Assembly: GCA_020746105.1 (NCBI GenBank)
Contig: CM036632.1
Coordinates: 8,726,001 to 8,790,000 of the forward strand
From: Trogon surrucura
Taxonomy: Eukaryota; Chordata; Aves; Trogoniformes; Trogonidae
Length of the DNA stretch: 64,000 nucleotides
Reading direction: 5' to 3'
Shown here: in pieces, positions 24,501 to 39,500 of the stretch
How the letters are laid out: the number at the start of each line of letters is the position of its first letter
How positions within the stretch are numbered: position 1 is the stretch's first letter
Program-made: the position numbers and the translations under genes
Notes under the pieces: generated by a model
Seen by the model: only the letters and a program-made list of their open reading frames with translations
What the model was told of the DNA's origin: nothing
Database searches by the model: none

Positions 24501-27500
24501 CTCCATATATTTCTATATATCAATGTCTCTACGTGTAAAAATTTAACTTATATTGTATTTGTTGCATCTGTGATAGTCAATTAAACGGTATCAGTTAAAG
24601 ATTTGAAGAACAAGGAGGAGCAAAGCCATTATAGATGGGGCAATAATTAAGCTCCTTAAGTCCACCTTCAAAAAGCAAAAGGGAGGGAGCTTGACATACC
24701 TACACAAACTATTTTTAGTCCCAGATATAATTACACAAGGCTAAGTCCACCTAAAGGACAAAACCAGGGACCAAACAGAGTCTTCTGCATTCCACATCAC
24801 CCTCGTGCCCGACACCGCCATCAAGCATATTTTAATACTCCAAAGACTTCGCTTCCACATCCAACTGATGTTGGAAATTTAATGAAGTCTTGTACTTGGG
24901 GGCAAAAAATTAACACAAAATAAACATGGTGAGTTTTGCTGCCTATTTTTTTCCCTGCTAAATAAATTAAGGCATTACTGTTTTAATGACCAAGCATTGC
25001 AAATATTTGGAACTCCTTCTGACATTGGTAAGGTCACAGAGTTTTGCTACATTTTTGAAATGTGTTTTTCCTTTTAGCTATTGAATATTCTCTGTCTTAT
25101 AATCCCCTACACATCATTTCCAGTCCAGGAACTACAAAGAATTATTTGAAGCAACAGAAATGAAATAAGAAAATGAATGTGTTGCTGCCTTCTGAACTGG
25201 AATATACTATGATAATTCATATAATTTCATACTAATTCACACTACGAATCAGATGAAGATAAAAAGGTAATTATGTGGATGAAGCTTGCTAGTGCTAGTT
25301 CTAGGAACAGCTCAATTACAGATTGTTAGCAAGGCCTTCGTACTTCCACAGGCTCATAGAAGCGTAAGTGGAAAGGGAGATTCATACAGGGAGATGATAC
25401 AGTATGAGCAAGAACACTGGATACAAGATATTCTACTCTTAAGCTGTAATCAGTAAAAGCAACACACACCAGTTCCCAAAAAAACCCCAAACCAACCAAT
25501 CACAGACTTCAGCCTCCCTCTCTAAATTCCATGTAATCCCTAAAGACTCTGGGGTGAAGTATCATCAGCAGTCTTTAAAGAGAGCTCCATTATTAAGACT
25601 GGAAGCTTTGAAATAATAAATGCTATCGTTAAATACTGTAGTTTCTTCTGGGCTTTATGAGGTGAAAAAAACTATCAAAGAAGAGAGAAATCATTCCTCA
25701 GAAGTCTTAAAAAACTCTCAGTTTCCCAAAGAACTACTGGGTTTATGTTTAAAAGTGAATCAGTTAATAAAATACTAAGATTTTTTTAAAAAAAAATTAA
25801 CACTGCCCCTCATATAAAAGGGTCATTAAAAAACTACCTTGACAAAAGATATGAGGAAAGTCCTCCTGAGGATTCACAGTTTAACAAAAGGATGGGGTGG
25901 AAAGGGAAAGGAGCAGGAATAAGAAGTTTTCACAGCGGAGTGACATGACTACAGTGCTCCTCAAGGTTTTGCAGAGAGACGTGTCCTTACGATGAGCTGG
26001 GAGGTGACAATGTTTGCAGACTAGTCTGGAACGTGACTGCAGAATGATCTCATGATTGTGAGCAAGAAAGCAGCAGATGAAATCTAATATTAGTAAAGCA
26101 CGCAGGGAAAGAAACAGCCCTTGCTATAACTATAGAAAGATAAGCTCTACATAGGCTATTTATACTCATGGAAGATTTTGGAGTCATCATCGATGGTTTC
26201 CTGAAAACTACATCCTAAACAGCTGCCAAAAAGGCAATTACAAGAATCATTAGGACAGCAGAAGAAAACTGAGGTGTCACTGCATCATTTATATAGCTGC
26301 TGTGCATTTATACCTGGAATACAGTCCTGATCTTCCCATTTCCAAAAGGATAAAAAGCAAACTGAAAAGGTGCTAAGGCATGGAACAGTTTCCTTATTAG
26401 AAAAGCCCACACTGACACAAATTCTTCAGGAACTTATCAACATCATTTCACAGATAGCATGAAGAAAATGAATCAAGAATGACTGAATTTTTCACAACAT
26501 CACTAGCAGATCAGTTGCATGCACTGAAACACCCAGCTAATATTTAAAAACCATACAGAAATAAACCCCTAAGCTGTAGATTTCCAAGTAGCGTGTAACT
26601 GTGGAACTCACTGTCACGTGAAGTTACAGATGCCAAAAGGTAAAAATTGATTAAAACCGTTAAATTCCTAAGGATTGGTCCACCTCTTCTACTAAATACC
26701 ATGGTCCATATACAACCTTTGTTGAAGGATTTATTTAGACCACCTGCAGCTGAAAGCTAGGAAGCATCATTCCACATTATTGTTTCCTGTATGTCCCAGT
26801 AGTAGATGCTACCAGACATTTCCAAAACCAGGTTGTGGGCTAGAGAGACTTGAAGAACTGACCAGCTGATATGAAATGCTAGTCCAAAAAGCTGACAGAC
26901 ATGTCATCTCTCTTAAATCATATGTAAGAGCTATCGGCTGGGATAAAGAGAGAAACAAGAAAAAGCTCAGTGAATGGAAGCAGCTTCCAGCTGTGGAAAT
27001 CACAGGTAACAGCACAAGTCATAAATTTGCTCAAATTCAGCACTATCAAGGAAAACACAGTCTCATCAGTTTCTCCTAAAGCTACTTTCCTGCCTTCAAG
27101 GAGAACAGTATTGAAAAAGATAAAAGAGACAGCGTATACAGATGTCAGCAGAGAAGCGTGAGCCAAGAAGTCCCAAAATCTGTAATTGAGAAAACCTCTT
27201 TAGGTTCTTATTTCACTGATTTTTTTCTGTTTATACACTATACTCTGCAGACCTATAAAGAATTTAGGAGATGAGGAAAGAATTCTAAAAACTTATGTTA
27301 CTGAGGAAATGCACTAAACCATTACTAGACTATGACTAAAAATTGCTTCTTAGATATTCCATACCATACTTTCTCCAAAGTGTGGCTGAAGCCTGCCATA
27401 GCTAGAGAACATTCATGGAAAAGTAACATTTTCTGAAGTAGAAAAAGAAATTTCTTTTGCAATCTACTAGTGAAACTGTGTTTCAGCTACATTTGAAGAA

Positions 27501-30500
27501 CAGAACAAATACCTAAAAGCACATTAAGCACTGTATGATTTGGAATTAAAATCTGCATTTGCTAAACAAAATAAAGATCTGTATCATGTGATTTGGGGGA
27601 CAAACACTCCCCATTCTTATTAAGTTTTATATTTGACAGTATCCCAGTGAAATTAGTCACATGGAATCAGCTGAATTGCTTTATTCACTCAGCGTGTGAC
27701 TCGTGAAGCGAGTCAAGCATTTCACGGCCTTTAAAACGAAAAGGCCACTCAACACACTCTACCAGAAAGTCGCATCATTTCTACCCACCTGCTGAATACT
27801 GTGACCCACAATTAAAAAATCATGCTGTCCATTCTTTCACAGGCAAAAGCAGCATTTCCACAGGGAGGAAATATGTGCAATTAAAAGAATACCTGTATCT
27901 CAAAAATCCAGGAGTGACACAACGGAGCACGCATTTAATCTCAATTTAGTGCAAGCACTCCCCACGACCGAAAGCATGACTGACGAGAATGTATTACTCT
28001 ATGTTGGCAGCACGCTGCGTTCTGTGGCTCAGTTACAACAAAAATAAATGAAAAGCACATCTCCGTCGAGTCTAGCATCTTCCTTTCTAAGGTGGGCTCC
28101 TAATGGGCTCTCCAGAGGTGTAAACTATGCATCCAGGACAAAAATTACCTAAAACATTCTGAATATAATTACAGATTCACTTTATTTAAAGCACCTCTTT
28201 GGGAGCTGGAGACAATGGTTATGTTTAATACCTGTTGAACAGCATACTTGGACAGGCGAGGCACTAGGACTGGTGGTCAGCAACTGCTGCCCGGTGAGAT
28301 CGGGAGCGAGGCAAAAACCCAACTCCTCCCAATCAGTTGTGGCTTCTCCGGTTGTTGGTAGTTTATCACTGCAATGTTCAGCCTGGCCAACTTTATTTAC
28401 CGTTATGAACCGCACACCTTCTTTATAAAAAAAAGGAGAATCTTTTACATTCCTATTATCTGCCCCAATAGGTAACTTTACTCCTTTTTCAAGATAGATA
28501 CACTGCAATTTGGAGAAATCTTCCTATTGCTAACAGTGGTCTATTCTGTGAAATTCAAGTTTGTTATATGTTTAAGGGAAAACTCAACTCACAGAAATAG
28601 CTAGACTCCTTGAAGAAACTTAAAATTAAAAAAAACCCAAACAAACAAAAAAACCAACAAGAACTTAACTCTCTGAAAACAACAGCTGGAAGCTTTAAAG
28701 AGAAACTGCATGCACACAGGCATGCCCCACTCCTGCCTGAGCTATCAGATCAGGTACATTACCTTTCAGGTTTATTTCTCTTCCCAATTTTACATCGATT
28801 AAGCTAATTCCAGTCAGCATGAAATAAAGGTTATGCACAAGACACACTTTCACTTCCTAGCCTAATGCTATCACTAATTGCACGTTCTTAAAATTTCACT
28901 TCATGCTGCATTGGTTTTAGTAGATCAGTGTCTAAGTGACAACAGCTAACTCGGTTAACTGACTGGATTTAAATTTGCTGTTATGAATTAATTAGTACTT
29001 ATTATACATATGAAATGCATTCAATTCAGATAAAGATTAAACTGTGTTAAGAGTAACCTTCAAGGACACATTATCTAACTATAGTACATCAGAAAATGCA
29101 AAGACAATTCACAAAAAAACTCTGACAAAAAAATTCCGAAGACCGGTGTCACTGTTGCTTAAGTGGTTAACATGCTACACTACTCACGCAAATGACACGT
29201 CTCTGAATGCAAATTATGCCCAAAATAGCTTTTCTATGGAAGCAAAGAAGTGAATAACAATAAAACCTTGGTAAACAGAGTGCGTTACTGAACACTAGAG
29301 TTTTGCACATGCTTCACTTCAACAAAAGCTGAGACAGACCAGATGCTCCTCTGTAGCTTGTGGGTCTATAATTCAGGAGACAGTGATTAATAAATTTGCA
29401 TTTTGGAGATTGAGTTTGCAACACTTCACACATACATGCTCTCTCATGTAAAAGATTTCCGAACGGGGATCCTATTCATTGTTGAGTGCACGCACTACAT
29501 TCACACACCAAACGACAGCTGGGCACATTCATAAACGCACACACAAAAAATCTGGACAATTGTTGGGGCCCAGGAGTGCCACTCACAGAAGAGTTAGTTT
29601 ATAAATTGTAAGATTATTAAATCACAGAGTTGGTCCCAACATGGGCAGGGCATAGTCCTTGAAGACCAAGTATTAAAGAGAAACCCTGAATTTGCTTCCA
29701 AAAAGAGATGAGCTGCGATGCTGCAACAGTAACAAAAATTGATACAAAGGATAAGGTAAACTGGTCAATGAAACAAAACACCATAGGAAGAAAACACGAG
29801 TACATTTTCGGTAAACTCTGTCATTTACAAAGAAACTGCACAATGCTAATTGCACAACAACAGACTTTGCAGATCTTTTATTTGCACAACATACTTGGAC
29901 ACAACAGCCAGCTTTGCTGTAAATCCCTCAGCTTTGCTATACGGGCAGCATCAGATTCAAAACAAAGAAATACAACAGTCACCCTCTACTAAAAAGTCTT
30001 CATCAGCATCCTAAGTCAGCTTGTTTGTGCAGCTGGAACTTACTGGTAAACGCAGAGCTCGGAAAACAAGCTCTCGGGAAGAAACACAGAGCTAAAACAA
30101 AGAATTAACAGCCACAACAAAAGATGTTGCAAAGTAATCCAATTTACTACCACCACAGCTCCACTGAAAACATGTAAAGGAAAAGCATTTGGCACTGGAA
30201 AACAGACATTTAAAGTCAGTATTAAAATTGCAAAAAAAAGCAGAATGACATCACTTTAAAAAGGAAGAGAGAGATGATGCAAACAGTTCAAAGCATGCGA
30301 AGACTTTCGGAACAGGCAGCTGTCTGCCATTTGTGATGTGAACAGGAACAAGAGCACATTAAACGGTCATATGGACTTATATGGACTTTACGCTCGTTCC
30401 GGTGCCAGAAAAGCTCCAATTTTTTCCCCATAGCCACTCTCTGTCATAATTTCCAACTACTTAGAAAACACGTTTCATTTGTCATATTATCTGGTATCAC

Positions 30501-33500
30501 TCCATTGTTTCACGCTGATACGGCAGCAGACTTTCTTAGCTAAGCGTTTATCACACGTGGGTTGATAGCAAGCTCCTGGTGTCACTGACCTACGTTTTCT
30601 TTTCCAGCTCACCACAGGATTGTGCCAGTCTGTGAACTACTATGCAGATGAACCAGTTTCTTTTTCCACAGTTAAAGTAAATCATTTGTGATTAGAGTGC
30701 TTGCATAAATATGCAGGAGAAAAAAATTCCACGTTTTCCATAATTTTTAAGTAATTTAGGACAACCTACCTCATAGCCATGACTATGTCAACTGGAGTCA
30801 CTCATCTTGCTTATTTAGATCACAGGATTAGCGTTAGAACTAAAGAGTTGCTTTAATATGACAAGTTTTCATTGTAACAGTGCTGGAAACAGAGCTGTAT
30901 TTTAAATACATCGTAAATACGTGACTTACGATTTCAACCAAATGTTACTCGCGCCTAGAAATATTGTTGAAATAAGAGGATCTTTAAGTGGGCACATTTG
31001 CACCTTACCTTGTGAAAGGCACTGATTTGCCAGAGCAACCTGTCCGGAGTGTAGATACAGATTAAGACGTGTGAAGATACTGCTCAGAGATGGAATTGTA
31101 ATGAAGCAGAAGGCAACGCAAGCCTAGAGCAAGAAAAACAAAAAAAAGAAACCAAAGAAAATTCCTAACTCAGAGTTATAGCAATCAGTACTGATTTTAC
31201 ACACAACAAGGAATCAAAATCTGTAAATCTGTTTTGGAAAAGACTTTCAATAAAAGAAAAAATATTCATTACTTATAGTAATTATTATTATAAGTATATT
31301 AGGTCAAAACTCACTCTATGACTCCAGCCAAAGAGTTCCTTTCTCCTCAGATGACTAGCTTGCAGCTGAAGACCAAATCTAACTAGCTTATTTGACCATA
31401 TCTATATAGACTCAGAGGCACTAAAGCCAAAAGGAGCACTTTATTTAAAATTCAAATAGTATTTTCAACATATCAACGCTGATATTATAAGACAGAAGTT
31501 CAAATATATTTTTCCCTCATCGCTCATTCTCTCTGTGACCGAGTTACATAGCAATTAAGTACCTTATTTCAAATAGAATTTGAAAAGCCAAGCCTTATAG
31601 AATTCGCACCAACACCTCTCCAGCGAACCTTCCTTTGAAGAGGGAGTCAATCATGTTGCTTTTTTTAAACACAAAGCTGCTATTAGATGTTTTGGGTCTT
31701 TTTTTTTTCCCCCCAAACGGCAGTATTTGGCTTTAGAGAGTAAAGGTCAACAGTAACAAGAGAAAATCAGACTACAAAAAAACCACTAACATTGCATTTT
31801 TGAAAAAATTATGAGCTTAGGCGGCAGCAGAGATTAGTATCTGCTAAGACGACAGGCTCCAAGTTGATTAGAGTCACACCTACCCTGACGAACGCAGCAG
31901 TCTTTCTGGAATGATTTCCTTTCATCACCCTTCTTGTTTCCATTGCTAGCTGGTTCACAGACTACATCGAAAAAAACAAAAACAAATCACCAAGAAAAAT
32001 GCACAGATCAGGTCGGCAGCAAATAACAAACTGCATGCTTTACTACTTGCATTTAGAGAACAGGAACCGTCAAAAGGGACCTGACGTGGGTGTGCCCTCA
32101 GTGTGCTATTTACTTTCAGACTTGGGAGAATTTTATTGACCCTTCTTTAAAGCAAATATGATTCTGAAGTTTTGTGAAGACAGACTGGTTGATTTATTCA
32201 AGGCTTTAGATCATCTCTTGCTTCCCAGCTAGAGTGCTGTCATCACCTCCTTCCTGGTGTAAAAATCATGATTTCTAGCCAACACACTTACTACAAGAAC
32301 AAAATAACAGAAGGATTTAAGAGACTATTCAATGCCGCAAAGGAATCGGATGCAGCTAATGCTCACCTAAGAAGTGACTCAATGCAAAAAAGAAATTAAC
32401 CTTCCCGGTCACAGCAGGACTCTGCCTGTAGCTGCAGCCAGCAACAGTCTCATCTCTCCTACAAGGAGGATTATAGAAGAGAACCCCAATTCTGAATGCA
32501 CAAAAATGCCATTTATTAGAAATGAAATATCTCACGAGATAGCCAGTTTTCTTTGTTGCAATGATACTACGCATGCTTGCCAAGAACTTCAGAGAGTTCA
32601 GGATGATGAGATCAAAGTCTACTTTAAAAACACCTGATAAAAAGACTTCAGACTTTTTTTGACATAGACCAATAATCTGAGCAGGGAATGGAAGAACTGC
32701 TAATATATCCTCGCTTATTAAGATAATGTAGATGAACAGCAGCTTACATGAATCAACTGGACTAGAACAGGCTCCAGATTGCAAAACATGGACCTGGCTT
32801 CAACATAGAAACTCAGCTGTTGTTCAAAGTCACGGCCAAACGAAACCTAGAGAAGACCAAAAAAACCACAAATCTGAATTTTACTTAAAGTTGTTAACTT
32901 TAAGAAATACAAACCTCCACACAGATAAACCACAGATCTGATCAAAAGTCAAGATCCTCATGTATTGGTTAGAAAACTCCCCACCATTAACAAAATAGCA
33001 CCCAGAGAATCTCTGTCCTTTTTAACTCTCTGCTTTCCAATCACCTTTACAGAAAACTCAAAGTTTTGCTGGGAGATTTTGTCTAAACTGAGATTTTGTC
33101 TAAACTCCACATGATCTTCTAGTTTATAGACTAAGTATGTATCAGGAAAACAAAATTTAAATCCTACAGTTGTGAAGTATTTTCAGAACTAGCAAAAGTC
33201 TCGGGAACAGGGGAAAAGGCTTGGTATAGTTCATACTTAAAACGTAAAACAAAACAACAAAAAAGATACAGAAAAATAGAAATAGATCAGTGAATCTGCA
33301 TTAAGGTTGCTGTAATTTCTAATTGATAAAGGGCCTCTGAGAGAAACCACCATTTCCCTAACTGGATATATGAGTAAGAAAAGCAGGTTTGCTTCGAGTC
33401 TGGTTAAGGAATACGTGCTTATTACATAGTGTGGCAAAAGCCTGCAGCCTTGCACGCCGGCAGGGAAGGAGTCAGAAAAGCCACCTTTGTGTGAGAACAC

Positions 33501-36500
33501 CCGACTTCCAACCCTTCAGATTTTCAAAAACCAAGTGCTGTCAGCTGGAGTGTCTCAGCTGTCAATTAAAAGCCTAGCAAGAGGAACAGTCTCCAGGCAG
33601 TCTACTTTTAAGTATTCAAGTGGATGTTTTTTTCTAATAGAAATAAGGGCTGCATTATTTATTACTACTCAAGCCACATGCAAAAGAAGCTTTTACAGAA
33701 TTAAAATAAAAATTACATTTAATCCATAGAGTGAAAGATCAAAGAAACTGCACGAAAACACAAAGGATGGCCTTTTTACATTAGACAACTGTCTTTGCCT
33801 TTCCTCTATTTCAACTGCTGATTCTTGAGTCCTAGTCTCAGAAAACTTCTCAAAAATATAAAAATTTGCACACAAAAAGCCTGACTGTAAGGATGACTGT
33901 TACAACTGCTTTTGCCTTCACATCTCCATGTGTGCTGGTTTAAAATTTATAACTAGACATTCCCTAAGCTAGACAATATAGCCACATCAAATATTCTTCC
34001 ATGTGAGAAATCCTCCCTATGGACAATATATACTATTATACTGCATATAAAGCTTAATAAAACAAACATATTAAATAGCAGATCATTACAGCTGAAGAGA
34101 AATCAACCATCTAGAGTTAAATTCATGGAAGTGCAACAAAGAGGACAAGTAGAGACAAAGCCTGTCAGCTCTGAGTACATGAAAGAAAAACCAAGCATTG
34201 AGTGTATCTGGTTAGAGAATAAAAAAAGCTTGAGAACATCTCCCATCACCAATCTGACACCTCAAACACGACAGACATGAAGAAAAATGCTAGGGGGATA
34301 GGAAGGAGGGAAGGGTTAAAAATTAATTTCAAGACAAAACAGTGGAGTTCTTGTGTGACTACTAATTTGAATCTCCAAATAATATCATTTGTATCATAAG
34401 ATAAACAGAGATAAGAATAACATACAAGTTATATTTATTTTGTGTTTTTTAAAGCTGCTATTGGTTCCCTTTAGAGCTGGGTAACAGGAACTCATTCACA
34501 TAAATTGGTGACTTCTCTGATACTACAAAAGGCAAAACTCGCATTGCTGCTTAACTTTCAAATACCATGTTTTACATGAGATTTAAAAAACTAGGGGAAA
34601 ATATGATGAAATAAACATCGTGTACTTTAAAGTCTCGTATTGCACCATGTCAGCTCCAACGCTGTACGTTTCTTTCCACACACGCGTACTTATTCCACCA
34701 AAATACACTGGTTGGGGTTTTCAACAGTCCTAAGCGAGTCAGACGCAGAGTCTCCCACCCTGCTGCTCAGGCATCTGTTCCTCGTGGGCATCTCAGGGAA
34801 ATCCAAGCCGCAAGGTACCCCCCAGCAGCGGCACACAACTGTCACTCACCATTTTGATGAATCCGTTTATCAAAGCTGCTAACATTCTTTTCTCATCCTC
34901 AAGTGTAAGTGCACTGTAAGAGAAAAGGTATATGGTGAATTTCAGAATATTGCTTATCTTACTTATTCGTAAAATTTCAAATGATACACTCTGAATTATC
35001 TAATGTTATGTCCAGATAAGATATTTATTGTACACTAAGACCACTAAGCTGGTAAGTTTAGTTATGAGGCAATAAAACTGATTTTAGTACAAATTTCACC
35101 AAGTCAAGCACACATCAAATTAAATTCCAAATTTAAAGGAAAAACATTGTTAAGAGTTTCTTTAGATTTTTCAGAAACTCAGATTTTGGCACAAGGAAAA
35201 ACGAATCTAAGTTAACTTTATTCACCATAGAGCAAGTAAATGGCTTCAGTCTTGTGTAACCACATGAGAATCTGAGTGGGAACTGATTATGAAAACTAAA
35301 AGAAACTCGTAAATCTGTTCTTAGAAGAAAGTTATCCTGTTTAAGGAAAAGCTTTTAAAACACACTTTAAATAGTATATTTAATTAGTATATGTAATAGT
35401 TAATGTAATTATTTTAGAAACATTATTGTTTGATTTGGTGCGAGTGTGATTTGGTTTTTTTAGCCAACCCTGCCACATAATTTAGAAGTAATTAATGTTA
35501 CCTTGCTACAATGCTGCCTTTTTGATGTTTTAGTAAGAACCGAAGTAAACTGGTAAGTAAAGAAGAGTTTCTTTTCAAGATTATCACAGATACCTACTCT
35601 ATAGCAAGAATTCAAATCTGATTTGAAACAAATTTATGTCACATGAAAATCCAATAAGTCAAACCTGTTTCACTGAAAATGGACGAACAAAAAGTTAAGT
35701 TACAATTACCTAATACAGTTTAATCCTGGCTTCAGCTTTGACCTTTAGCGTATCAGTTACCAATTTCCTAGCTCAGGCACCAGATGGGAAGAGAACAATA
35801 GTTTTATTATACAAATTCAGTAAAGGAGGAAAGCAAATCTCAGCGTGATTAGCTCATTAGTGCATTGCCAATCAAGAGAGTCAACTGACGGGCTCTGAAA
35901 GGCTCAGAACACTTGTAATGGGATCTCCAGGTCAGGTACAGGTTTCCAGTCCAATTCTGAACCAGACTCCTACGGCTCGAAAGGCTGTTCAGCCTCCGAC
36001 AGTTGTAACAGGGCTAAACAAGCCCTACACACTGCACTGGGAGCTTCCTGAACCGGGATATTAAAATAGGTGAGGGAGTTACTTCAGGATAGTTGGAATT
36101 TGTGACGATTTGCCGATAAGAGACAACATAACAGACCCAAGGTAATGATGCGCACCATCTCAGCTAAAAGAACTGCTGGTTTAAGGGATTTTAAGGATCC
36201 CAAAAAACTGTTGAGTTGTTTTGGTAAAACCTCAGAGGAAACACCAAACAGAGATTGCCATAAACTTCCTACTTTTTTTAAATGAGCTGGCTTAGTTTCA
36301 ATGTATTGTTCTATTCAAAGGCTGAAGTGGCTTTTATTGCAACATATGGCCAAATGAGGTGCCCTAACCTGGAATGAAGCACTCTAGCTGGTATAAATTG
36401 GAATTACATGCCAAATCTGACTTCTTTATTGGCAATAAATCTTGCATTCATAGTGTATCAAGGCCGAGAAAGTTACAAGCTCCCTTACAGTGTTTGCCAC

Positions 36501-39500
36501 ACTAAGAGCCTCTGGCCTCAGAGTGCCAAAAGAAGCGATGCCCTTACAATTCTACTCAACACAAACCAGAAGAAAAAAAAAGAGATAATTGCTCCTAAGA
36601 TCTAACATTTACAGCATTGTCATCGTGGTTCTATTTTCACTCGGACACAGATTTCTGTGTGATCTCTGCAAGTCACCTACAAACCATAACACAGTTGTGC
36701 CACGTTGCCCAACTGCTATTGTAACAGTGAGGGTGCAGCAGGGCAGGCAGCGCCCCTCGCCACCTCAGCACTCGATGGCAGGCGGGCGAGGAGGATTTAG
36801 GGGAAAGACACAGATGGTTCAAGAGCTTCTCATCCGCTCTAGCTTCCCCTGCTCAAGTTCCTAAGATCTTCCAGGTGTCCTTTTAAAGATTTCACACTCC
36901 TTTGTAACGGCTGATAAAAGTGGCCCCAAAAAAAGATGTGGTTGAGTATGGCAATCTGTGCTTTAATAGCTACATGTTCATCACTTCAATCTCAAAAATA
37001 GTTCATTATTCACTATAACTCAAAGATTACATTGGTTTCACTCTCAAAAATACTTTTACAAGAATGGCTTCTTTAACGTCTCTGCTTCACCAGAAAACTC
37101 CACAAAACCGCTGCTACTTTCTTTTTAAAATTCTGCTTCAGCATTCAAAATAAAGCAGTAATTAAAGAGCAAATGGTACGTGCTGCCACTTCACCGCACA
37201 ACTCGTCCCTCACCACTAATTGGATTCATGTCTTAATCCACCATGAAAAAAACAGCCTCGGAAACATGAAAACGTATACCAAGCAGCCAAATTTTGCAGA
37301 ACGATAGTTAGCAGTATAAGTCAAGTTAATCTTACTTCACAGAATCGTGCATCGTCTTGCAGATATGCAGGAGAGCATTGAGTATAACAGGATCCTTTGT
37401 AGATTCCTGCTGATGCCTATAAAATATTTTAGAAACGGTGATGAAAAATCCTGCTCCGTCAAAGAGAAAAACAATGAATAGAGTAACACCGATTCAATGC
37501 ATAATTTCCATCACCAGCACTGTATGACGCTACAGAAGTTTTATATTCATTTTTTAACTACCAGCTCACATGGTTCATTGACATACAATTCCAACGAATG
37601 CCAGTCAAGAAATATTATCTTAATACACAGAGCTTTACTGCCAAGCCACAGAATCTGACTCTGACTAGACATGTGAAACACTGGGGAAATCAAAGAATAT
37701 CAAAACAAGGCAATCCTAGACCTGCCAAGAAGTAATGCGGTTTCTCAGCTACTGATGGACAGACAGGAAGGATAAATGTCACGTTTAGGTCCCGAGGCAC
37801 ACGTGCAGAGCAGCACCACTAAGATGATTAAGAGGATGCAGCACCTCTCATATGAGCAAAGCCAAGAGAGATGGGACTGTTTAGCCGAGAGAAGAGAAGG
37901 CTTGGGGGGTTTCGCAGAGTATAAGGGAAGGTGAAAAAGAAAAAAATGTTTCAAGAAACCCATTAATTATTTGAAAAGAAAAGGATTGTGTGATGTTAAA
38001 TGATTTGAAGGTGAAGCCTCTTCTTCTAAACTGATTTTCAACTGCGTAAATACCCATTTTTCTACATCGTGGAGCTTGCACCAAGTGACTGTCTCTCTTC
38101 CTCCATATACAAAGGTAACAGTTCTGTGCTCTCACATCAGCTCAAATATGAAATAAAGTTCATAAATGAATGAAGGCAACATAAATTTCAAAAAGCTTAG
38201 AGGACAACTATTCTGTTAAGCTACAGCAAGTCAGAATCAATATAAATAACTAATTTTCAACTTCTTTGAGAAAACTGACACATTTTCAGGTTTTTTCCCT
38301 CATAGCTTGGGAAGGTGTGCCAGGCTATCTACTGACCCATCTTCCCTAACAAGCTTTCACTACATTTCCCAGACCCTCCAGAGTGCATTTAATCTCAACA
38401 TTTTCCACTTACTTAATAAAAGATTCCATGATGCACTTGCAAACCTCCACTCTCACACTTTCCTTCTGGAACATATCCAGAAATGGCAAGAATTTCTCCT
38501 GAAAGTACAAATACACAAGCAAGTAAAATCAGGTATTTTACACACAACACATGAAACCAATAAATATTTTGTGTAAGTTTCACAATCATAGCTGTTTCAG
38601 CTACAACTATGTCAGTCTTTTGAAGACACTAATTCATCTTGAAGGATGAGAGAGCGGAACACACATAAGGGTTTAGGTTGTTAAAATACCGAAATACTCA
38701 GTTTCTGTATCACCTGAAGAATGTAGCAAGGGTAAGTTTTTCAGAATTATCTGAGCAATTCGTAAGACTTGACTCCGAACCCACAGGGTCAGTCTTCAAT
38801 TTAACTCTCCAACTGGTTTCAGCACTTTGACACCCGCTCTCTTTGCTCTTCTTTCTCCACCTCCTGCACAGTCTCTGACCTCTCTAAGTGTCACTTTGCT
38901 TTAATGCCAAACTTAAGCCCTATGACAGAGCACGTTAAGTGTCTACTGTAACACTGAAGCAGCTATAAGCAACTACACCAACACACACACAAATAAATGG
39001 TATTTTATCTTCCATTGATTGTCACTTATGCCACAATAACAAACAAACTTAGAGAATCTGCCAGCCTAAGGGAGAAAAAAAAAGTATAGAACATTGGAAT
39101 TGATGAATATTTGGAGTTAATGAATATTTAAGTAGCAAGCTGCAGAGAGCTTCCAAAACTTTTCTGCAATCATCTACTCGACAAAAAGTCCTCTCAGTAT
39201 GCGAGTTTGCAAATAATCTGAACATCCAAGTCAGGTAAATTCTCTTGCAGAAATAGTGCAAAGTAGTTCTAAAAAAATGTCATAAACAGAGTGTCACTTA
39301 CCACTGAAAAAAGCAGAGAGAAGTCATGGATGTAAGTAATAACTTTCTGAATAATTGACTGCAGCTAAAGGGGGGGGGGGGGGGGGAAGAAAAAAAAAAA
39401 AAAAAAAAGAGGAAAAATTATTGTAATACAAGGTAAACTAGTTAAATTAAGACTATCCACACCAGAGATTATTCATAGAAAACTGGGTTGGAAGACACTT

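Larger units (their letters stand above)
21378..31008 (-). other. VPS35L: VPS35L intron 26 (largest intron, 9.6 kb)
   Basis: It contains a CpG-dense block (23130-23430), an ancient CR1 relic (about 25930-26880) and a (TAAC) microsatellite-like run near 24056-24071. The rest is AT-rich without coding signs. ORFs at 22722-23405 and 28182-28508 start without ATG and show no homology that I recognise. Confidence 0.65.
31124..34849 (-). other. VPS35L: VPS35L introns 25, 24 and 23
   Basis: These are the introns around exons 25 (31884-31961) and 24 (32748-32846). They are AT-rich, with no transposon recognised. A 17-base perfect tandem duplication lies at 33073-33106. Confidence 0.65.

Noticed and set aside
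28182-28508. 108-codon - strand open frame in intron 26
   Set aside because: It starts at TTG and matches no family; VPS35L exons 26 and 27 join in frame without it.
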